Part shown: positions 56,776-64,000 of the stretch, in pieces
Numbering within the stretch: the first letter of the stretch is position 1
Layout: each line of letters starts with the position of its first letter
Assembly: GCA_037127255.1 (NCBI GenBank)
Contig: JBANSL010000005.1
Span: 79,799,160-79,863,159, forward strand
Origin: Persicaria tinctoria
Taxonomy: Eukaryota > Streptophyta > Magnoliopsida > Caryophyllales > Polygonaceae
Direction: 5' to 3'
DNA: 64,000 bases
Notes under the pieces: generated by a model
Seen by the model: the letters and a program-made list of their open reading frames with translations, nothing else
Database searches by the model: none
What the model was told of the DNA's origin: nothing
Translations under genes and position numbers: made by a program

Positions 56776-59700
56776 GATGCCCGAAAAGCTATTCAAGGGG
56801 GTTCTATTTGCTTTCTCCTTGTGTGTACTAAAAATTTATCCATGATTTCATCTACTTGTGTGGCTGATTTACCCTTACCCATCGTAGAGTTACTCGGGGA
56901 GTTCAAGGATATGCTTCCAGACGACATGCCCGAAGGATTGTCACCGATTCGTGGGATAGAGCATCAAATTGATTTCCTTCCCGGGGCTGCTATACCGAAC
57001 CGTCCAGCTTATAGAGCTAATCCCGACGAGACTAAAGAGCTTCAGAAGCAAGTGGAGGAGCTCTTGAAGAAAGGTTACATCCGAGAGAGCCTTAGCCCTT
57101 GCGCGGTTCCGGTTCTATTGGTGCCTAAGAAGGATGGCACATGGAGAATGTGTGTGGATTGTCGAGCGATTAATCAAATCACAGTTAAGTACCGACATCC
57201 CATTCCACGCTTAGATGATATGTTGGATGAATTATATGGTGCTCGAATTTTTTCTAAAATTGATTTGAGAAGTGGCTACCACCAAATTCGAATGAAGGAG
57301 GGCGATGAGTGGAAAACCGCCTTTAAAACTAAGTATGGCCTTTATGAATGGTTGGTTATGCCCTTCGGACTCACTAATGCCCCTAGCACATTTATGAGAT
57401 TGATGAATCATATGCTTAGAAAGTTCTTAGGAAAATTTGTTGTCGTTTACTTTGACGAGATTCTGATTTATAGCAAACACCTTGATGAGTATGTTGAGCA
57501 TTTTCGGAGTGTGTTGTTAGTCCTTAGAGCCGAGCACTTGTATGTTAACTTTAAAAAATGTGAATTTTGCTCCGAATCTGTTGTGTTTCTTGGCTTTGTT
57601 GTAGGAAAGGAAGGGCTTCATGTAGATGAAGAAAAGATCAAGGCCATACGGGATTGGCCGCAGCCCACGTCCATGTCACAAGTCCGGAGTTTCCTTGGAT
57701 TAGCCAGGTTCTATCGTCGCTTCGTCCAGAACTTTAGCACCATTGCAGCCCCCCTAACGGAACTAACCAAGAAGAACGTGATATTTCAATGGGGGCCTGC
57801 CCAAGATCAGTCCTTCTCCACCCTTCGTGAGCGCCTCACACATGCACCGCTGCTAGTGTTGCCGGATTTCTCAAAAACTTTTGAGATTGAGTGTGATGCT
57901 TCAGGGATTGGACTGGGGGGTGTTCTAACACAAGAAGGGCGTCCTGTGGCTTATTTCAGCGAGAAGTTAGGAGGAGCTGCCCTCAACTACCCCACCTATG
58001 ACAAGGAACTCTTCGCCCTTGTCCGAGTTCTACACACTTGGCAACACTACCTACTACCGCGAGAGTTCGTCATCCATTCTGACCACGAGGCTTTGAAATA
58101 CTTGAGAGGGCAAGTCAAGCTGAACAAAAGGCATGCTCGCTGGGTTGAGTTCATCGAAGCCTTTCCATACGTTGTCAAGTACAAGAAAGGTAAGGACAAT
58201 GTCGTCGCCGACGCTTTGTCTCGGAGGTATACCTTGGTCTCTTCTCTTGATGCTAGCGTGTTGGGTTTTACTTTGATACGAGATTTATATGCCCATGATT
58301 CTGAATTTGGGGAAATTTATGCCCAATGTTTGCTGCCTACTGGATCTACCCATGATCGTCACTACTTTGTGCATAATGGCTATCTTTTCAAATCAAACCG
58401 CTTGTGTATTCCTTCTTGTTCCATGCGTGGTTTACTTGTCTTAGAGGCACATGGTGGTGGTTTGATGGGGAGTTTTGGGGTCACAAAAACCCTCGGCATC
58501 CTCAAGGAACATTTCTATTGGCCAAAGCTAAAATCGGACGTCGAGAAGTGTTGTGCAAGTTGTGCCGTGTGTAAGAAAGCTAAGTCCAAATTGAGCTCGA
58601 CAGGTTTGTATCTTCCATTACCTATTGCTCATGCTCCTTGGGAGGATATTTCTATGGACTTTGTTATGGGTTTGCCTCGGTCTAAAAGAGGCCATGATTC
58701 TATTTTTGTGATTGTGGATAGATTTTCTAAAATGGCACATTTTGTGGGTTGTTCAAAAACCGATGATGCTTCTAATGTAGCCAACTTGTTCTTTGATAAC
58801 ATTGTGCGGTTGCATGGGATCCCACGAACCATTGTTTCGGATAGGGATTCTAAATTTCTTAGCCATTTCTGGAGAACTCTGTGGGCTAAGTTGGGGACGA
58901 AACTACTATTTTCGACTTCTTGTCATCCCCAAACTGATGGGCAAACCGAGGTTGTTAACCGTACTCTTGGTGTGTTGCTTCGTACTATGTTGTCCACTAA
59001 CTTGCGCAGGTGGGAAGAGTGCTTGCCTTTCATAGAGTTTGCTTACAATCGAGCTACCCATTCTGCTACCAAACGCTCTCCATTTGAGATAGTTTATGGG
59101 CACAATCCTGTCACTCCTCTTGACCTTATTCCACAGCCTTCTAAGGTGCAAGAAGACTTTGAAGGTGTAGCAAGGGCTAAGTTCGTTCGCTCTCTACATG
59201 ATCAGGTTCGGCACCAACTTGAGCACCGCACGGAGCAATATGTGCACCAGTCTAACAAGCACCGCAAGGAAGTTCTCTTCGAGGCGGAAGATTTAGTGTG
59301 GGTTCATCTTCGCAAGGATCGCTTTCCTGCTCACCGTTAATCCAAACTACGACCACGAGCTGATGGTCCTTTCCGGGTCCTCGAGAAGATCAACGACAAC
59401 GCCTACCGCATTGAGCTCCCGGATCACTATGGCGTCCATCCGACCTTTAATGTTGCCGACTTAACCCCATTTTTTGCAGGTGATGGATTGCTTGACCAAC
59501 TAGCGGATTCGGGGTCGAATTCTTTCCAAGTGGGAGAGGATGATGTGATCCTCCCATCTAGCATCGAAGAGACCGAGGGCGAGCTTGCTTCTCAGGCCCC
59601 TCCCCGAGACTTGGACATCGAAGAGACCGAGGGAGAGACCCCTCCTCTTCTTAGGACCACGCCGCCTCTCACTCGTGCCCGAACACGCACACTTGGTCAT

Positions 59701-59829
59701 GTGGTCCTATCCTCCGGACTTTTTAGCAACAAGGGCTCACCGGTTCTAATACTTACCATGCTTCAAGTCGCGCGCGAGCCAACTCTGAGGCCAACCAAGG
59801 ACCCATGCCGAGCCTCACCTTACCCATGA
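56776..59829 (+). pseudogene. gypsy RT-RNase H-integrase, copy 1, running into LTR 2
   Basis: Same frame as gag. Open from 56776, with the first Met at 56821, to TAA at 59338-59340, then in frame to TGA at 59827-59829, 289 bp inside LTR 2. [35 protein letters not shown], and active site YFDEILIYS (residues 210-213 of the ORF from 56821; second Asp replaced by Glu). RNase [17 protein letters not shown] and [12 protein letters not shown]. Integrase: the HHCC finger with GLMGSFG (second His replaced by Ser, residue 551), then [18 protein letters not shown] and [12 protein letters not shown] with the D-D-E residues. The tail has a duplicated IEETEGE and PLTRARARTL. Confidence 0.87.
59527..59540 (+). 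promoter_or_regulatory. Polypurine tract before LTR 2
   Basis: AAGTGGGAGAGGA directly precedes the TGATGTG start of LTR 2, as expected for plus-strand priming. Confidence 0.75.
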
Positions 59830-60708
59830 ACCCTTTCAAATAAATCCCTTCTCTCACATTAAAAATCCACTCACCCATAAACTCATTTAAAGACCACAAT
59901 GAGAGCAACCACTCCTCTTTAGCTCTTCATGGCCGGCAACCCTTTCCCCTAGCCATCTTCATGGCCACAATCAACTCAAGACCATTCCTTTCCCCTTCCC
60001 TAGGAGCTGGCCACCCATTGCCCTTCCATCTTTGCATTTGTTCCTTGTGTTTTTCCTATATATATTGTAAGAACAAGGCTATATTCAACAAGTTGAATTT
60101 GAATGAAAAAAACCCTCTTTGTGTTTCCACAAATCAGATTTAGTGCGATTCTAAATCGATCTCTCTTAGGCGCGATACATACGAGAAAGTTGTCCTAGGC
60201 GCGATACCGACGACGACAAGGATCAACAACACCCGAAGTGCGATTCGGAGGGTGTCTTTGGTCGAGTGTTGGAGATTCTAAGGGCGCGATACCCTCGGGA
60301 TCTTGCATCACATATCCTTCAACCCCCATCCCCTACTTTACCACCATTCTAAGGCCTTCCACAACCCCATCCTCACCCTCAAACCACCCCCAAACGTCAC
60401 TCTAAAGCATGCCCTAAAGTCCTCTCAAACAAGGCCCCGTTGGAATCGTTCTGCACAGGCGACGTCCCGGTAAAACGCGATTTCCCGCCTCGTCTGACCT
60501 CCGATTGCCAAGATCCGCCCCAATCCGCGACCGCGACTTCAAGATCTACAAATCTAGTACTCGCACATCCCCAGAAGCCAAGCCAATCGACGGGAAATTG
60601 ACACTCTTTGTCGACTGATCTGCTACTCCAGAAACTGACCAAACTTTCCAACCTTCTTGGAACTCTCGTCGCCGATCCTCTTCCTCGAGCCCGGGCCCGA
60701 GCACACCA
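59541..60708 (+). repeat. LTR 2, shared by the two gypsy copies
   Basis: Same length and ends as LTR 1. About 11 base differences from LTR 1 all fall in the first 870 bp; the last 300 bp are identical. It serves as 3' LTR of copy 1 and 5' LTR of copy 2. Confidence 0.92.
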
Positions 60709-60710
60709 AG

Positions 60711-60723
60711 TGGTATCAGAGCC
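60711..60723 (+). promoter_or_regulatory. Primer binding site, copy 2
   Basis: TGGTATCAGAGCC, 2 bp after LTR 2, identical to copy 1. Confidence 0.9.
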
Positions 60724-61729
60724 AACCGACAAAAGTTCCTCAAGGTTTCCGAGGTACGAATTGCTTGTCTTTGTGTCTTCGATTTGCTAGAACTACTTGT
60801 GCATTTTCGGGAAAATCAACACCATCATCAACTTCGATCCATAAGAATTCCATTTCCTTACCTTTCATCTTCATATTCCTCCATATTATTCCTGCACTTC
60901 AAAAAAAAAAAAAAAAAAAAGAGGAAGAGAAAACCGAACTACAGAAAACAAAATAGAAGAATCGGTATTTGCTATTTGCTAATCTTTTGTCTTCATACGG
61001 TTCCATATCATTTTCCATTTCCTTTACTTATCATATTGTGTTAGTACTCTTAAAAAAAAAAAAACAGAAAACCGAATTCCAAAGAAAAAAAAAAAGAATC
61101 GGTATTTGATACACAAAAAAAAAAAAAAAAACAAAAAAAATCTGCTTCCAAGTGTTACTGTTCTTGTGTTGTTACTTAATCTCCCATCGATCTCAAATTC
61201 CCGGATTCGTACTTGATAGTGTCGGCTACATCGAGGCTTTAGATCATGCAAATACTCGTCGGAACGCTTGTGTTTGTTTTTCTTTGGTACTACTAAACTC
61301 GCAGGTACAAAAGGGGTTCGAAGATCGGCCGAAGTTGAGCGTTTCCTTGAGTATCATTGCTGCGATACTCCATCGTTGCTCGGTTGTGGCGTTGACTTGG
61401 ATCAAATTGAGGTATTATTGCGGTATTTTGGTGAGAGTGTGCGTATTTTGGGAACTTTTGGTTGTTGATCGTGTGAGGAGTTTAAGGCGCCATCGTTGCG
61501 CACTTACCACTTGTACTTGATTGTGTTTCTTGAGTTTGTCGTTGAGTGCAGCGCCCCTGCGTTGGAAAAGGTGAGAAGAGCGCGAGTGATCGTGAGTTCG
61601 AGAGCAACACCTATAACGAAGAGTGTGAGTGCTTGTGAGGACAAACACATCCAAAACACACGAGTGTGAGTGTTTTTGGCTTTGTCTAACCTTACGTGTT
61701 TGCATGTTTGTTGTGGTGTTTGTGTTGCA
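60724..61729 (+). other. 5' untranslated leader of gypsy copy 2
   Basis: Matches 54004-55008 with one extra A in the run at about 61052-61064 and one base change (GCTTG to GCATG near 61703). Confidence 0.6.
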
Positions 61730-63496
61730 ATGGCCGATGATCAGTCGAGTGTCCATGGCAACGAGGAGAACCACACAGCCCCTCTTGATGATCGGATGAC
61801 CCGAATGGAGCACGCACAAAGGGCCGCCAGAGCAGATCAATTGACAATGATGGAGAACATCGAGCAACTTAGGATTTCTATGGAAAACATCGCCCGGAAC
61901 TGACCTCCACGCGGGCACTCACGTGAGCACAACCGCTGAGAGGACAATGTGTACAACAATCGTGATGACGATGACCATCGTCGCCGTCGTGAGGAGGATG
62001 ACCGCCACCGTCGACACCATGGCTTAAAACTTAACATTCCTTATTTTTCAGGAGATTCCGATGCAGGTGTCTACCAAGATTGGGAAGCCAAAGCGGAACA
62101 AGTCTTTCGGTATTGCCGCTATACCGAGATTGAGAAAGTGGAGCTTGCCACTATCCATTTTACTGATTTTGCCTTGACTTGGTGGCGAGAGGAGCGTGAT
62201 GACCGTGAGTACCACCAGGAGATGCCCGTAGAGACTTGGGCTGAACTTAAGAGAATGATGCGGGCACGGTTCATTCCCATCGACTACGAGCAACAACTCT
62301 TGCTCAAGGTTCAACGACTCCGACAAGGCCCTCGTTCCCCCGATGAATTCTATAAGGAACTTAGAACCCTTTTGCAACGTTCTCATTCTAGACATAGTGA
62401 TACATATGTGCTTGCTAAGTTTCTTTCAGGTCTCAACTCCGATGTGTCCGAGATTGTGGAGCAATTACGTCACACCGACATAGTTGATGCCCTTCATCAT
62501 GCCACACATGCATATAATCGGATTCAAAGCAAGAAATCTACGGTTTCGTCCCGACGATGGAACCCACAAGAGACCGGTACCGAGCATCCTCGTGGCACAC
62601 GTGTTTCGCAACAACCCTATGCTCCCTTGTCAACTAGTCCTTCGGCTCCCTCCGGCTCTAAGGCAGCTGCGCCCCCTCCCTTTATGCAGCCGCCTCCTCC
62701 AACACCTAGGCCCGAGCCTATCAAAGGCACCAGTTCTACCAAGTGCTTCCGATGCTACGAGTATGGCCATTACACTCGTGAGTGTCCTAATCCCAAAAAG
62801 GTACTTTATAATGCTTTTGGTGATGTGTTAACCGAGGTCTCCGGAACTAGTGTTGATGATCCTCCCCTTGAGACATGTGAAGAGGCCGATGAGATCATTG
62901 CTCATGCTTCTACCGGAGAATGTTTTGTGGTAAAGCGTGATTTGAGTACTTGTGAGAAATCTCCGGATACTTCGCAGCAAGAAAACCTCTTTAACACCCA
63001 TTGTTTGATTAATAACATACTATGTACGGTTATTATTGATGGTGGGTCTTGTTGTAATATCATCAGCCAGGAGGTGGTTGAACGATTTGCACTTCCTACT
63101 CGAGCACATCCGGTTCCTTACACGCTCCAGTGGCTTAACGCTGATGCTCCTCTCCAAGTGAAGCACCAAGCCGATATAGCCTTCTCCATTGGAGGTTACC
63201 ATGATGTTGTGAGCTGTGACGTCCTCCCTATTAACGTCTGCCATCTTCTCCTTGGACGTCCATGGCAATTCGACCGCAAGGTGATCCACGACGGCTACAC
63301 CAACGAATACAACTTCTCACTTAACGGGAAAAAGGTAAAACTGCTACCTCTCACTCCTCATGAGATAATGGTTGACCATGTGGCCCGAGAACAACGGAAA
63401 CTCGCCAAGGAAGAAGTTGCAAAAACAGCCTTGAAGGGAAAGAAGGAGCTAGGCACCGTCTCCAATCCTCGCAACCTTCTTGTTGCTCGGGTTTAG
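61730..63496 (+). pseudogene. gypsy gag-protease, copy 2
   Basis: Same organisation as copy 1, including the TGA codons at 61901 and 61937 and TAG at 63494. One codon differs, a Glu-to-Gln change in LLLKVQRL (near 62310). Confidence 0.87.
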
Positions 63497-64000
63497 GATG
63501 CCCGAAAAGCTATTCAAGGGGGTTCTATTTGCTTTCTCCTTGTGTGTACTAAAAATTTATCCATGATTTCATCTACTTGTGTGGCTGATTTACCCTTACC
63601 CATCGTAGAGTTACTCGGGGAGTTCAAGGATATGCTTCCAGACGACATGCCCGAAGGATTGTCACCGATTCGTGGGATAGAGCATCAAATTGATTTCCTT
63701 CCCGGGGCTGCTATACCGAACCGTCCAGCTTATAGAGCTAATCCCGACGAGACTAAAGAGCTTCAGAAGCAAGTGGAGGAGCTCTTGAAGAAAGGTTACA
63801 TCCGAGAGAGCCTTAGCCCTTGCGCGGTTCCGGTTCTATTGGTGCCTAAGAAGGATGGCACATGGAGAATGTGTGTGGATTGTCGAGCGATTAATCAAAT
63901 CACAGTTAAGTACCGACATCCCATTCCACGCTTAGATGATATGTTGGATGAATTATATGGTGCTCGAATTTTTTCTAAAATTGATTTGAGAAGTGGCTAC
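63497..64000 (+). pseudogene. gypsy reverse transcriptase, copy 2, cut by the window end
   Basis: Continues in frame through [15 protein letters not shown] to IDLRSGY at 64000. No difference from copy 1 was seen. The active-site region lies outside the window. Confidence 0.85.

Larger units (their letters stand above)
52821..64000 (+). mobile_element. Tandem CRM-like Ty3/gypsy array: LTR-internal-LTR-internal
   Basis: LTRs at 52821-53988 and 59541-60708 (both 1168 bp) separate two internal regions, 53989-59540 and 60709 onward, in the same orientation. The second copy is cut by the window end within the RT. No chromodomain is seen. Instead the pol frame continues into the LTR and ends with PLTRARARTL, resembling the C-terminal CR motif of the centromeric-retrotransposon (CRM) clade. 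The clade call rests on remembered features. The LTRs differ at about 11 sites, while the internal copies differ at two bases and one A-run indel over some 3.3 kb (by eye). TCAAA (52816-52820) is the candidate 5' target duplication. Confidence 0.92.

Noticed and set aside
1..64000. CRISPR array, bacterial operon or integrated plastid DNA
   Set aside because: No regularly spaced repeats, no prokaryote-type gene clusters, and intron-containing plant genes throughout.

Overview
This is plant nuclear DNA from a eudicot. GT-AG introns split conserved genes, the PIGW and ATL29-like genes lie close together as they do in Arabidopsis, and most of the remaining sequence is LTR retrotransposons, LINEs and MITEs. 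The species cannot be named from the sequence. All homology statements come from motif recognition, because no search could be run.

Four host genes look intact. GET1 (+, coding 10484-14820, 7 coding exons, 176 aa) is the ER-membrane receptor subunit of the tail-anchored protein insertion pathway. A bHLH71-like subgroup Ia transcription factor (-, 22962-20890, 3 exons, 319 aa) follows. PIGW/GWT1 (-, 33631-25959, 16 exons, 471 aa) is the inositol acyltransferase of GPI-anchor synthesis. An ATL29-like RING-H2 ubiquitin ligase (+, 48550-49443, no intron, 297 aa) is the last. All exon boundaries were read from splice sites and reading phase, and the phases close in every gene. A fifth host gene, a SABATH methyltransferase, is a pseudogene (-, 3374-2522) split by a solo LTR.

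Layout. 0-5 kb holds degenerate repeats, an RNase H relic, the SABATH pseudogene and a miniature LTR element (TRIM) with three LTRs. 5-9.3 kb is a decayed copia element. 9.5-15 kb is GET1. 15.7-20.3 kb holds RTE-type LINE tails, a large inverted repeat and a diverged LTR. 20.6-23 kb is bHLH71 with MITEs at its stop codon and in an intron. 23.9-24 kb has a very short RTE insertion. 25-33.6 kb is PIGW, with a hAT-like element in one intron. 33.8-41.4 kb is a broken L1-type LINE carrying another LTR fragment. 41.8-47.1 kb is an old chromovirus with both LTRs and a MITE inside one LTR. 48.5-49.4 kb is the ATL gene. 49.8-52.8 kb is a truncated copia element. 52.8-64 kb is a young CRM-like gypsy element in tandem, LTR-internal-LTR-internal, running off the window.

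The host genes do not form an operon or a pathway. GET1 and PIGW both act in the ER membrane. PIGW and ATL29-like are a divergent pair that transposons have pushed about 15 kb apart. The most informative structures are the tandem gypsy, whose internal copies are far more alike than its LTRs, the three-LTR TRIM, and several insertions whose target-site duplications or empty sites can be read directly.
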